Shown here piece after piece: positions 1-12,084 of a stretch of DNA of 64,000 nt (position 1 is its first letter; each line of letters opens with the position of its first letter). A program made the translations under genes and the position numbers. This DNA is from Sipunculus nudus (Eukaryota > Annelida > Sipuncula > Golfingiida > Sipunculidae). Under the pieces are notes generated by a model that was not told the origin of the DNA, made no database searches, and saw nothing but the letters and a program-made list of their open reading frames with translations. The DNA is taken from contig CM049316.1 of assembly GCA_026874595.1 (NCBI GenBank), forward strand, positions 26,521,339 to 26,585,338, in the 5' to 3' direction.

Positions 1-249
1 GACAAAAATGACAAGCAAGGAAACGCGGATAATTTATCCAATAATGTTCATAAAAACGAAACATTTAGGTGGCGCCTCCTATATGCAGGATTTTGGGATG
101 GTATCACAAAGCGACACGTTTGCTAAATTTAATATAAATCCATTCCATCATTGCTGAGGAAAGCTGCAGAAAGTCGGATATATGGCACACTACAGGTAGA
201 TGAGAGGACGCACGATTAGCTAGGACGCAGATTGGATTAAAAGGACAGG
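1..249. other. unannotated flank
   Basis: No open frame, repeat or site that I can support is visible before the first SINE. Confidence 0.5.
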
Positions 250-544
250 CCGCTGTAATTCAGGGGTAGAGCACAGGACTCAAAGAGGGTTCTGAGCCGA
301 GGCGGTGAGATTTTTCAAGGTCGGTCCCCCACCCAGGATGAACGCTTTGCAGACTTCATGGGAAGGCCGTGCCCAACGGCCGTGTTTCATCCAAAAATGA
401 GTGCACCTTTCGATTGTTCCTCGGTGGTATGACCCAGCAATGACCGGAATGAAGTTCTGCAGATGTACATATACTGAGTTCAGCTAGTATCAGGAACTGG
501 AGGCCGATACCTCCAAGAAATGATTTATTTAATTTAAAAAAAAG
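250..544 (+). mobile_element. SINE family A, copy 1 (tRNA-derived, internally deleted)
   Basis: A tRNA-like head with an A-box-like stretch (TTCAGGGGTAGAGC) is followed by a body shared with the copy at 61756-62186. Shared landmarks are AGCCGAGGCGGTGAG, a CCCAGGATGA block, TATGACCCAGCAATG and CTGCAGATGTACATA, then a pyrimidine-poor A-rich tail near 530-544. Compared with the later copy this one lacks about 20 bases that contain the B box and also about 130 bases of the body. It is therefore probably a dead copy that could not be transcribed by Pol III. Confidence 0.75.
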
Positions 545-2147
545 AGTAATCGAAAAGGTAAGTAAAACAGAAGGCCATAAAGTTAGAATCCGAAATTGTG
601 AAATCTATTGCTGAAGAGGGTTTAGTTGTCAGAACCCGGAAATGGAAAAGCAAATTCCGCGCAAATTATTGACAGTGGCGATTCGATGATAAACAACTCA
701 TCCACGGCATTTAAGATCTCGGATAATCCATGTCAATCTTGGATAATTCGAATCGGAAGATGAGAGTCTAATAAAATGTTTCAAAACATTAAGAGATATT
801 TCCGTGTCAGAGCATCAATGGGGCGTCATCTGTCACGTGTCCCGCCCGCTTGATCAACCGGTAATTTGTGAAGCCGGTATTTATCAAGGGAGACTGTGTT
901 CGGTAAATATGCGTCTGTATAATAATTAGTCTGTCAGACCAGTCATAGCCGGCCAGGGAATATCACTTGTGAGGACTTTCTCGGTGGAGCATTCAGCGTG
1001 TAGATATTAGTCTGGGGATGTTTTCACGAAAAACCGATCAATCTTAAGGGGGCATTCACGGCGCAATAGATATCACTGAATCAAATGAAATATATATAGG
1101 GGCTCGCGATCTAAACACACAAACAAACTAACAAACATTTAGGATTTTTTTTGCTCTTGATCAACGCCATGCATCAGTCTTAAAATATGCTCTCTCTTTC
1201 TTAATATATAATTTTAGATTAAACGTCTAAGAATTTCATTTAAACTATCCTATATCCTGAAGGGATTGTCAAATAGGTCACCATATTTCTTGCAAGTTGT
1301 TCGTCACTGTGCCTTACTTAAAGCAGGGAATGACTTCTAGCGATAGGCGTACTGCCCTGTCTGATAAGGGTCATATGTTTGGCTGTAATTTAACCATAAA
1401 AAAACAATGCTAAAGTACTAGTTAATATAAAGTTTTCATCAATATTGGTAAAGTGGATCTTAATTATATATATATGACAGCATGCATATGATAGAAATTT
1501 TATTATGTTATAGTTATGTTAGCTATCTTCTCAATACGATAGGCGACATGGTGGAGAAAAGAGTGTGTGTATTAGTTAATGTGTTTGCTTTTATATTTGC
1601 CTGTGACTGTCTGAATTGTTTTAGAAATAGCACACGGGTAATGTATTGTTTATTAATTAGAATCTAATTGGAAACGAGCTGCAAATGATCAAACTGCTAT
1701 AGAAGGCGTCTGTGACCTTATTGTGTCTCCATTCTATGAATGCACAGCTTCAGATTTAATAATAAATCAATATTTATGAGTGGTGGCCGTGTTGTTGTGT
1801 GATAACCGGTTATACAAATACATTGTACTGTGTAAGCAAAATGCCTCCCGCTGTGTAAACTCGCAACTTATGAAACAGTGACCCACATAAAATATTATTT
1901 TTTTACACCAAGCAGCGTGTACCTAATGAGTAAGTTAATGAATTATACCGTAGCATGGCCATGAAAATACTGTCCGGGTGGCGAGGTGATCAGTGAGGTA
2001 GCTACAGGAAACGGTTTTTTTTTTCTCCATTAAATAGCATGAATTAACTTTAGGCCTATGACAAAAACCTACCCGATGAGAACTCCAATTTAAACCGCTG
2101 CTGCGAACGGTAAAGATTTTATGCTCACCCGATATAGGTTCATTATA
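545..2147. other. AT-rich intergenic stretch
   Basis: No convincing exon, RNA or repeat was found. Open frames are 60 codons or less and do not resemble known proteins. Confidence 0.5.
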
Positions 2148-2548
2148 CGGGGCTGAAATTCAGGGGTCTAAATCAGCAACTGAACCCACATTTTCCTTTT
2201 AAAAAATAATATATTAAATTTTATCGTTCACAATTTTATACAAGAGTATAGGTGAATTATACGGGGCTTAACGACAGGGGTCTAGACAGAAACTGAACCA
2301 CCAGCAGTAAGAAAAATATGCGTCACTTCTTTACCTATTTTTCTGGTTGCGTTACGTGAAGTCATTGACAAAAAATACCAAAAGCTGGTTCACTTTGCAC
2401 TTTGGTTCACAGAGAGAAATGTGAAAATTCTTAGAAATTAGAACGTGGGTTCACTGGTTGAGGGTTTTTTACACATTGAACCCCAATTTTCTGCATAAAA
2501 ACCGTGGGCTCACCGTTGTTGTTTTAGCCCCCCTAAAGTTCAGTCTCG
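2148..2548. mobile_element. Tc1/mariner-type MITE with TA target duplication
   Basis: The left end reads CGGGGCTGAAATTCAGGGG and then TCTAAA. The reverse complement of the right end reads CGAGACTGAACTTTAGGGG and then GGCTAAA, so the ends form imperfect terminal inverted repeats, which continue into a GAACCCAC-like / GAGCCCAC-like block. A TA dinucleotide sits immediately outside each end (2146-2147 and 2549-2550), as expected for Tc1/mariner superfamily insertion. A second copy of the left end, also preceded by TA, occurs inside at about 2257-2305. No transposase is encoded, so this is a non-autonomous element. The superfamily call is an inference from the TA duplication. Confidence 0.6.
2257..2305 (+). 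repeat. duplicated MITE terminus inside the element
   Basis: This stretch repeats the 2148-2192 left end (TATACGGGGCT, CAGGGGTCTA, CTGAACC) about 113 bases downstream in the same orientation. It could be a nested insertion or an internal duplication of the end. Confidence 0.55.
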
Positions 2549-2835
2549 TATCATGTACCGATACCGCTCGCCCTACATGTTTGTGTGATCGACTATATAC
2601 ACCACACCTTAATGTATATTAGCTTATGATTGACATTAATCGGTTGATTGCCATAAGATAAAGAAAGTAGCACACATTAAAAAGTTAAATATTTATAGCA
2701 GCTACTAACCTGTCATTTGGTCTCTGCCACCTTTTGCTTGACAAGCCTTCAACACCCAGCTGTGTGAGATTAACCGCAACGGGAACCGTAAATGCAAAAT
2801 TACCATGGTTGCATGAATTGTACATTCCACCTTTG

Positions 2836-2876
2836 TTACGTCACAGGACATGACGTCAAATGTGACAGTGACGTCA
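2836..2876. promoter_or_regulatory. cluster of three CRE-type sites
   Basis: TTACGTCA (2836-2843), TGACGTCA (2851-2858) and TGACGTCA (2869-2876) lie within 41 bases. TGACGTCA is the palindromic consensus for CREB/ATF bZIP factors, so a cyclic-AMP-responsive or similar regulatory element is plausible. No TATA box or exon is evident next to it, so the target gene is unknown. Confidence 0.4.
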
Positions 2877-3207
2877 TCACATCATACCCATTAGAAGGAG
2901 CTGTCGGTAAGAACGCAGTCGCTCGAATCCCTATTTGTGGTTCTGCTTTATTCGAGAAATTGTGCACTGTATATGAGTATATAGTAGTGAATTACTTACT
3001 TCGTACGGAGATAGCATGTATCACTATATAAATATATAGAGGTGTATTATGCACTGTTTCTTAACATTTCCCCTGAAACAGGGATTCGAGCGACTGTGGT
3101 AAGAATCATGGCACGAGGCTCCATTCCAGGGCCCGCATATTTTTAGCAAACTTTTAACACAAAATTAACTTGCAGATAATATATTATACTGACCTTTTAC
3201 CGATACA

Positions 3208-3209
3208 TG

Positions 3210-3270
<61 letters not shown>

Positions 3271-3277
3271 ATATATA
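3208..3277. repeat. (TA)n / (ATAG)n microsatellite
   Basis: This is an uninterrupted alternating TA tract with an ATATAG interruption block at its right side. Confidence 0.9.
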
Positions 3278-3350
3278 AAACCCCGGTCTGCCTCTGGCCG
3301 GACACCCGGTGTAAAATAAACGACATTCCCTGGGGCGAACAAACGTTTAA
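3278..3350. repeat. interspersed repeat family D, copy 1
   Basis: The blocks GGTCTGCCTC, GTAAAATAA, CGACA and GCGAACAAACG recur in order at 11750-11812. Both copies sit beside TA microsatellites. The element type is unknown. Confidence 0.5.
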
Positions 3351-5022
3351 ACTAATTTTTTAAGGAGAAATTCTTGGGCGTACACCTATGCATGCAGCTG
3401 TTCAGGACAAGAGACCCTTTTAGTTCGCCCAGCAGTTACAACGGGCATCCAAGCAGCCGCTGTTGCCGGTGTTTGTCAAATACCTTGTAACCGAAAGTAA
3501 GTTCTGCTTTCTCTCACCTCTAAATAGTTCACATTAATTTAGAGAAACAAAAACACTGTATTTTTCGTACTTTCTCAGTATTTATGTAACATATTAGCTT
3601 CTCAGCTACGGATATCGTTTATACTATAGTTTAAATGTTGTTTAAGGGCTCATATGTAGTTTTACGCACAATAAAATAATTATTATAGTTCTTTTAATTT
3701 CGTTTAAATAAAGAAAGCATTTTTAAAAATTTCTTTCTTTTATTTCCTTTTTATTTATTAACGTAATCGAATGCACAGGATTTATCATTGTATGGTCTAC
3801 AGGGTATATTTTAAGAATTTATTATGCTGATATTAGAATCGAAACGGTTATGTTCGGATGGTTCAGTGTATATCCGTCTTTTTAATATGTGGAGAGTGTA
3901 TTTCCCGTGAAAAGCAAGCATTCCATGTATGTGTATATCCGTATACAGCTAGAAAACGCAGCTACACTTATTAATTTTTTAATCAACCTCCATCCTTTTC
4001 TTCTTTTATAAAAAACAAGGGACCCATGGGCCACGGTGCTCAGTTGAAGTTTGAAAAATTTTAGCAAATGCAAAATATGCTAATTTTTACTGTAATTGTT
4101 TTTCTTATGTATTAGCATATGAAAGCTATGAGGAAATGGCCTTCCTACTTTGTTAGTAAAGTTCTAAATAAATGATTGCAAAACTTATACTCGGATAAGA
4201 CTGCCATAAAAAAACAGTAACAGTTTTAAGATACTGTGTTGCATATGAAATATTTACATATAGACAGACAGGTGGACAGAAAGGACTGATATATACCTTT
4301 ATTTCACTTTCAGGGGAATAATGCTTTTAAGTTTATATTAAAACCTATTTTTTAGCATAACCATTTTTGCATTTATAGTTTCTATTAGATTCAATTTATG
4401 AATTTAAATTTTTTTAATTTGCAATAAAAAAAATCTGAAAATATGAGTTAATTCAAAATTGTAAGTTGTATCATTATTTATCCATAATTTGGCTCACATC
4501 ATGTCAAATTATGCTTACACATATATTTTATTATTTTTCAATCACAATATGTTTGAACTAAATTTATAAGAAAAATGTTTTCATATGATAATATCGCTTA
4601 AAAGAACATAATGCCACAACAAGGCATATTCATGATTATTCCTTGAATCACTATAAAAAAGTATTGTTCATTGGAATTTTCAAAACATGCTTAATTTTAT
4701 TAACTAGAATAAAGGATTCAGTCAATTTGATAAAAAAAAAACCCTGTTCAAATCAGGTATAAACACTTTTGGTTGGATGAGGGAGAAACAATATAATTAT
4801 GCTAATTACTATATCAGCTATAATTCAGCTATATAAGGAATTTATCTTATGAACATCCACACTTTTACAGCAATACACCATTTTGGGACAAAATCAAATG
4901 TACATTTTAATCATTGAAACCCACTGTGATACAATACAAAATCCAAAAAGTAGCAAAAACCTAGAATAAGAATGAATCAAAATAGAAAATTATATAACAT
5001 TCATCAAATGTATGCATCATTC
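3351..5022. other. AT-rich intergenic stretch
   Basis: No gene, RNA or repeat family was recognised; the sequence is mostly A/T-rich. Confidence 0.45.
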
Positions 5023-5035
5023 GGGGGGGGGGGGG
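5023..5035 (+). repeat. G13 homopolymer
   Basis: A run of 13 G residues, one of several long G or C runs in the window. Confidence 0.9.
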
Positions 5036-7046
5036 CGTGTAGGGCTGAGCGGAAGATAAGCCAAATTGAGCCAAGGCAGCTGTCTGGAGTTGGTTACATA
5101 ACACAGGTGAGGGCTGCATAACTCACTGTACTGGCTGGTTGGCTTGATGTAAACAACACTTGACATGGTGTCTAAAAAATGTAAACAAAAGCTACTCTTT
5201 TCAATCAATTCCTTTGAAACTTCTGAATTTGAAAGATTAAATCCGTATGTATACATAATGTGAAAATCAAATCAACAGTGCATACAGAAAAAAAGGGCCT
5301 TGTTTAAAGTTGGAAAACATTTAAACATTTAAGGTACTGATTTTATGTTTGTGCTAATAACTTAAAATATTGACAAAATTCAGATCTAATTATAAGTATA
5401 CATTTGAATCGTGATTATATAAAGTTATATCCCTGGAAAAAAGTCTCCAGCTTCAACAATTTTCATGTTAAGTATTTATATAATATATATCCTGATTTTT
5501 TACAAAGTCAATTATGTTCGGGCCCATAACTTCTAGAAATTACACGACCTAATTTCTGGTATGTACATAGGAAATATATAGAAGAGTGGTTATATGAAAT
5601 ATGTTCAATATCAGATCAGTGATTTTGATATCATGCAGTCTTCAGGTGAAACAATGGGTTTTTAATGGAAAATTGATGTTTTTCCTTAATATTTCGAAGG
5701 AACGAAGTCATAGCGACCCAATCTTTGGTATATGAGATTATGGGGACATCTAACTGTATGCTAAATATTGTATTCATAGGTCAATGGTTTCAAAATGTGC
5801 CCTGTTAACGGACGGACGGCCGGCACGACGGACGGATAACGGACAAAGGACCATGCCTATAGCTGAGATGAGTTATAGTCAGCTGAGCTAAAAATTATAC
5901 GTTTATTTGTATTTCTCGCTGTTCCGGCGCCAGAATTATTGTCTACAAACTTTTTGGACGATTAGGCAGGTCACTCCAAGATCATCCTGATACGGAAGGT
6001 ACAAACTTTATGCAGCAATTTCAAGAGGACGGCGATGAGTCAAGTTTATGGGATGCGTGAAACAACAAACGCAATCAAGCAATTTATGTCGCCCAAAAGA
6101 TATCCCAGCAGATTAGAACAAACATAGACGAGAGGGAAATGAGTTTAAGATTTATGATGATAATATAGGGCATTTATGTGAAAACGGAAACAGTAAACTA
6201 CGCATATCGTCTTTAATCAGCCTGTGAGCCTCCATTTATTGTGAATTTATCGCGAAAATGTAAATTTCATTTAATTCTGATTAGTTAGTCAGTTATATTA
6301 TTTCAAAATATCTAATAGTATTAATTAATTAATTAATTGCTAAATTTCGTATCCATCAATTGGAACATACTGATATATTTTCGTCTGCTTATATACACAA
6401 CCAAATATTCCTCCTGACCAGTCAATGACCCCGTTTTCTAATGGTCATTGTACATGATTCCCTTAAACTGGCACTTATAGTGCTACCAAGGAACGCCCAT
6501 CTTTTTTGGTGGTACTTGCCATTTTAGTTTATTTAACAAAATTTAATATCAGTATATCATCCGGGTACTCCGGCAATTATTTACAATTAAACCACCATCA
6601 CAACGTGCAAAGACTTTGAGCCAAACAATAAAATTAGTTTAAATGAGAAAGTATATTTTTTCACGACATATTGACCGAAGTGACAAGGTCAAAGGCAGAT
6701 TTTATTGTATGATTGTAAAGGGGTACCATCAAAATGAAAAAAAAATTGTCAGTCAAAAGACGCCATCCTGTAACGTCACTTCACGGGGAAAAGTTTGGAA
6801 AGTATTTATTTAATAAGTTTGACTAAAATCTACATTCTCTAAGGCTTTTTTGCACATACCTTTCTGTTATTGTGACATTCTGGACACAAACATCAGCATT
6901 GTAAATATCAGCATCATTATTGCCAAAAAACCCGATGGACGCTCTATGGAGGGACTAACTTCAGGAATATTTTTTAAAAACAAATAAATCTGATGAAACG
7001 AGAAGTCACATTAGTCTTTGAAAAATGTATGCAAGCAGTATCCACA
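5036..7046. other. intergenic stretch with an ACGGACGG tract
   Basis: Near 5808-5845 a cluster of ACGGACGG-type repeats ends a moderately AT-rich block (about 5430-5870). This arrangement is common at the ends of invertebrate interspersed repeats, but only one copy is present here. No coding signal was found. Confidence 0.35.
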
Positions 7047-7168
7047 GAGAGTGGGTTGTAGTTGCCTGTCCAAGGTCGGTTGTTTTCCCCGGGTCCCCCG
7101 GTTTCCTCCATCCAAGCAGACTACAGAACGATACCATCCGAGCAATGGAGAGTGTCTTGCATTAAAGG
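7047..7168 (+). mobile_element. SINE family B, 5'-truncated copy
   Basis: The block GAGAGTGGGTTGTAG, CTGTCCAAGGT, CCCCGG and GGTTTCCTCC matches the body of the fuller copy at 27881-28112, ending in AATGGAGAGTGTCTTGCATTA. The tRNA-like head is missing. Confidence 0.65.
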
Positions 7169-10100
7169 GACATAATCAGGAACAATATCATGTCTATTCT
7201 TTCACACTATCAGTTCAGTTTTAATTTATACAAAAGTTTTCATGGAAAACCACCCCAGCACACAGTCTCAGTACCTCACATACGGCTATTTAAGGCCTTG
7301 TTATGGCTCTGCGTGTTGGTAAACACAGTCCACGTGTGTCTGTTTACCGAAATAAGGCCGCGTGACCGGAGGTCCGAACTTTAGCCAAAACACTTAATTT
7401 TTCAGCCATCGGGAACATGTATTACATTTTTTTGATCAAATCAGTCAGGGCATCTCCTGATTGACACGTGCTGTGGCCGGGCGATACACCCGCTGTTTTT
7501 GTGTTGACAGGTCTGATCGCGCCCGGTCCACTGTTTTTAACATTCGTTTACAGGAGTATGCAAACGGTTTCAGGGCAATATTTTGACAGGTACAAATTTA
7601 TTTTAAATGGAAGAAGCTATTTTTCGTGTTAATTCAACATGCTTTATAAGTGATTGGGCCCCTTTAATTAGTATAGCTATTTGTACAATCCATGTAAAAT
7701 AACTGAGTTTATATATAAGATTATATACTCTTACCCCTTCATAAAATAAAAAAAGAACAAAGCTGAGTATATCAATGTTATATTCCAGGCCAAACTAGTA
7801 TTATCAGTATAATTAATTCCCCGGAACCTTCATTCACCTGACGAAGCGGTTAGACTAGGAGATACTGTAAGTGACGAAATATAGTCGGGCTGACAGTTGT
7901 GTAAGTGTCACGAATCACTCGTTATTTGGAGTGATTTCCCTTAATGCGTTTGTAATTTACACGCAATAAACAGTGAATTATGCTGTATAGAATTATACCT
8001 AAAATATTGACCTAGTAAATTCAGCATAACTTTGAAAAGTCAAGGTAATGACCGGGTTGTTGACACATATATTCGTTGCACATGCAAAGTAAAGTTTTGC
8101 TGTTCGCTGTTTTGTGCCACGTCTCTGACAGAATATGAACATTTTATCAGGACAATATGACTTCCTTGGATATGCATACTTAAACGTTTGTGACCGAATA
8201 TAACCTGACTGGCACACCACTTTTATATATATATATATATATATATACATTTATAAAGCAAATGAAGAATAAGTGCTAGTGTCCTGTTGTGAACTTCCAT
8301 TCTCACTTCTGTCACTTAAACTAAACTCGTTTAACAATAGATCTCGATAACAATTTTGATAACAATAGAACGCAATGCAACCAGGTAACTCTAGGGTTAT
8401 AATCATGGCCATGAGGGCAAAAATGCCGCCCCCTGAGGTTCAGGAACTACTTATAACAATGAAGTCTCAATTTTACTGCAAGCCTGAGATTTCTTTTTTT
8501 ATTGAGGATAAAAAGTGATCATACTTGTATCTCTGTTGGATATGTGGATCAAGATAAATACAATAAGGTTTAAAAATCGCGATGGCTTGTTTTTTTTTAT
8601 TTTTAACTTTTTTTTGTCGTTGTTGTTCAATGATTTAAGGATGGTCGCTCCGAGACTGTTTGAACAGAAACGATTTTTGTTTGCAATGAATGATACTAAA
8701 AAAAATAAAGTAAGGAAATCAATATTGGTATTTGTTAAAAATCAAAAGAATTGCATTAATTTTAAGAAATAACATTAAAACTGTTATGATATACAGCAGG
8801 CTTTATATTGCTTCAATACTGGCACAAGGAATCTTCACATGATCTCTGTATGCTGAAATAACATGTTTAAAGGCTCATTAACGTTTACCATGTTTTCCTA
8901 ATTGCCTAAATCTGCATAAACATGATTATATTCAAATATACATGGTTTTTTTTTAAATACAGACATCATATATATCAATGTGTGTGTGTGTGTGTGTGTA
9001 AATTATTTGAATAATAACTCTGGTGAACTTAATGACACTTTTTCCAATAAGAGATAAGTATGTAGTCTTTTGTCTGATCGCCAGCCCCGACATGTATATT
9101 TGGTTGAACATCAATACCATGTAATTAAGTTTTATATGGAAATCTTATAACACCTACTTTCCCGGCTACTTTTAATTTCTGTCAGTAGTTCCAGAAATAT
9201 AAACACAAAAATTATCCAAAAGCCAAGTTTGGGTCTCTATCAATTCTAACTCAAGCCACTGTCTCCCTCCGCTACTCGGTCAAAGATCTTTGATACCAAA
9301 CAACCAGCTCATTTTTGCTACATCTTTCCAAAATTAAACTAGAAAACAGTCAGTGACCACATGTAAACATCCTCCGACATTTTTTATCAGTAGAGCCGAC
9401 TTATAACAGGATCCTAATAACACCTTGGTCTGTGCTACGACAGCGTAGGTAATATAGGAATCAAAGCCGACATAGTGTGTATCACGGTTCACAAATCCCA
9501 CGGCTGGATCACATGTTAGTTCTGTCGGCTGCGAACAAAGGCGGCTCCTAATGCCAGTGCGTGGCTCTGGCCTTCAAATGATTTAGACTGCCTCCTTAAT
9601 TTAAGGATAGGGTCTGTTCCTTGGGTGTTCCTCTGAACCCCCTCCCCCATTCCGCCCTACCCACTCATCACACATTCTTCAACAAAGCCAATTCAAAACT
9701 GTTTCAATAAAATTGCTAAAAGACCAAATAACCAACCAACCAACGGCGATAAAAAAACACATCGCTCTGTCCAAAACATGGGCACGATTCGTACAGCCAC
9801 CAAATGTGTTAAATATAGGTTTCAGGAAGTGCATTGTACTGTATTCACCAGCTCAGACGGGATCTTGTTGGGGTTATAGAATAAATCCTGAGACCGGGTT
9901 AAAAGGGAGGGAATACAATATCATGTGCTCTAATTATTACCATATTACGATAACTTGATTATCAGATAAGTATAAAGACTCAACTTAAGTTATGAATCTC
10001 CTTTAAACATTAAACAATGATACATGAGCCTGTGTTGAACCTTGGTCATCTTGGACCACAAAACATTAACTAAGATGAAATGTGCATTGTGCTGTCAATA

Positions 10101-10200
10101 TGACGCATCCAAGTTTTAAACCAGATACTTCAACAATGTTGTTAAAATGAAAAAAAAGCTTCCTTTCATCTTCAAAGAGTAACTGACAGTATAACGTAAA
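7169..10200. other. intergenic stretch with small microsatellites
   Basis: It contains a (TA)n tract at 8224-8248, a (TG)n tract near 8979-8999 and a GC-richer patch around 7440-7540. No exon could be supported. Confidence 0.45.
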
Positions 10201-10502
10201 TAGAAATAAGAATTCTCAGGAATGCAGGCCTCCGCCATGCGGGCTGTCCTTAATATGGGGTACTCTGCAACTCGTGTTTTCAATCACTTATTAGCACATT
10301 TTCCCATGTTTAATCGGGCATATGTGACTACACATTTATGAATATTCCTTCCTAGAAGTCCTTCCTAGATCCGCATCATAAGCCGCACCCACATTAAGGT
10401 CTAATTGCTTCTCCATTAGCTCATTCCCGGGATGCCCTGAAAACTTCATGGGATTCCGTTCCTGATTACGTGAGTTATGTTTTGAAAATAAAGACGCAAA
10501 CA
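10201..10502 (+). repeat. interspersed repeat family C, copy 1
   Basis: It starts TAGAAATAAGAATTCTCAGG, AATGCAGGCCTCCGCC and continues through ATCATAAGCCG, AAGTCCTTCCT and TCATTCCCGG. These landmarks recur in copies at 18069-18467 (-), 23469-23792 (+) and 58712-59096 (+). This copy lacks the CGGAGGCA terminus and abuts a G19 run. There is no open frame and no RNA polymerase III box, so it is likely a non-autonomous DNA element. Confidence 0.65.
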
Positions 10503-10530
10503 CATACTGATAATGAAAGCGTACCATCAT

Positions 10531-10549
10531 GGGGGGGGGGGGGGGGGGG
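10531..10549 (+). repeat. G19 homopolymer
   Basis: The longest G run in the window. It could form a quadruplex in DNA and is a likely site of length error in sequencing. Confidence 0.9.
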
Positions 10550-11470
10550 AGGCAAAAACACTAGTATACAACTCAGACACGTGTGTATGCACAGGCGACG
10601 AAAAAGCACATTACAGATATGCAAGATGATTCGTCTTCGATGACGCCGCTAACAAACAAATAGGCACACAAACAAAAAATAAAAACATCTTGTCATGTAA
10701 ACATGATCATAGACACAGCTTAATTGACAATGACCAGTTTGTGACACATTCACCGAGACTTCGTCGATTCCGTGCGGGATCACGTGCTTGAGACCACAAC
10801 ATGCAATTATCTTGCTTACGAACCTGGTTAAAACAAACGCAATACAATATAGAATAAACGCTAGACTTCCTTTTGTTCTTAACTGACTTAAATCCTTTAC
10901 ATGACCGAAATTATGACTCACCTGACCGCGAGGGCCAGCTTAACGTTGAAGGGCGTCACTGACGTCGTTGTTAAGGTAATCCCTGCACACCGGAGCGTGC
11001 AGCGCGTGGTCGAGTATAGCCGTGTACTTCACGTTATGCCGTACAACATTGATCAAGTGGATTATAAATCCCACTTGTGAGCAACCTAAACCTGCGATGT
11101 CACGGTTATCGCAAGGTATTACTGGCCTGATAACGTAACTGGCTCATATGTTTAACTAATCAGAGTAATTTAATGCTTACCTTGATGACCCCATATATTT
11201 TGGCCTGTAATATTTGATTTGTTTTGTAGGACGCTTTCATCCCTTCCATAACTTAATTAAACAACAGCGAGTTTACAACTAATATGACATATATAAACCA
11301 AGGTCACTTTAAGCAATATTTAACCAGTTTTTTGTCTATCAGAACCCAAAGTGCCTTAATCATAACCTTTTTTTTTTATCTAACGGGAACCAAATCACTG
11401 AACGACAGAGAATATAATTTCAGAAACGTAAAGATAAAGTTTGCATTTTCGAAGTGACACAACTACTGTT
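10550..11470. other. intergenic stretch
   Basis: A somewhat CpG-richer patch lies at about 10920-11110. No exon or RNA gene was recognised. Confidence 0.4.
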
Positions 11471-11691
11471 CAGAAGCGGATCGGGGGGGGGGGGGTTCAA
11501 GGGGGTCCGGACCCCCCCCCCCCCCCTTTTCATCAGAAACAACATTTCTTAAAGAGTTTCAGACAAAATTTGCGGCTTGGACCCCTCCCCCTTTTCCATA
11601 CCTTGGGACTTTTTTTAGGGTTTTCTTTAGTCCTCCTGGGTTGGACCCCCCCCCCCCTTTTTTTTTTTACTTAATTCTGGATCCGCCCCTG
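11471..11691. mobile_element. CAG...CTG-ended MITE with G/C runs
   Basis: The left end reads CAGAAGCGGATC and the right end GGATCCGCCCCTG, whose reverse complement is CAGGGGCGGATCC, so the ends are inverted repeats. CTGTT lies directly outside each end (11466-11470 and 11692-11696). The interior holds long G runs, C runs and a palindrome GGGGGTCCGGACCCCC near 11501-11516. CAG-initial ends recall hAT elements, but hAT duplications are 8 bp and only 5 bp is seen, so the superfamily is unsure. Confidence 0.5.
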
Positions 11692-11749
11692 CTGTTAAAT
11701 ATTCATAATCTATTAAAAAATCCCTGTAACGGAGGCAAATGAAATAACA

Positions 11750-11812
11750 CCAGACTGCCTCAGGACGTCCGGGTAAAATAACGACGACAGTCCTTAGGCC
11801 GACTAAACGTAA
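11750..11812. repeat. interspersed repeat family D, copy 2
   Basis: CAGACTGCCTC, GTAAAATAACGACGACA and GACTAAACG match copy 1 at 3278-3350 in order and spacing. Confidence 0.5.
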
Positions 11813-11845
11813 AAATGACTAAATATATTAATGTACGTATGTATG

Positions 11846-11848
<3 letters not shown>

Positions 11849-11886
<38 letters not shown>

Positions 11887-11888
11887 TT
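11849..11888. repeat. (TA)n microsatellite
   Basis: An alternating TA tract that separates two repeat fragments. Confidence 0.85.
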
Positions 11889-12002
11889 AAACCTCGCTTT
11901 ACGAACACACCGGTTTAGTGACGACCACTTGTTCACGGCCCCGATCCTTTTTCTTTTTACTCTTTATATAGGACCTCTGTTATCGAGGTCCCGTTGTTGG
12001 TC
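11889..12002. repeat. repeat family E fragment (AACCTCGCTT end)
   Basis: AAACCTCGCTTTACGA and then GGTTTAGTGACGACCAC match the fragment at 38248-38330. It closes with ACCTCTGTTATCGAGGTCC, which contains a short inverted repeat. Such AACCTC(G/T) ends are seen on pogo/mariner-type non-autonomous elements, but no complete element is present. Confidence 0.4.
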
Positions 12003-12020
12003 ATAATTATAAGGTCTTAT

Positions 12021-12022
<2 letters not shown>

Positions 12023-12084
<62 letters not shown>
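12023..12084. repeat. (TA)n(GA)n compound microsatellite
   Basis: A long TA tract passes directly into GAGAGA. The same arrangement occurs at 26999-27091. Confidence 0.9.
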
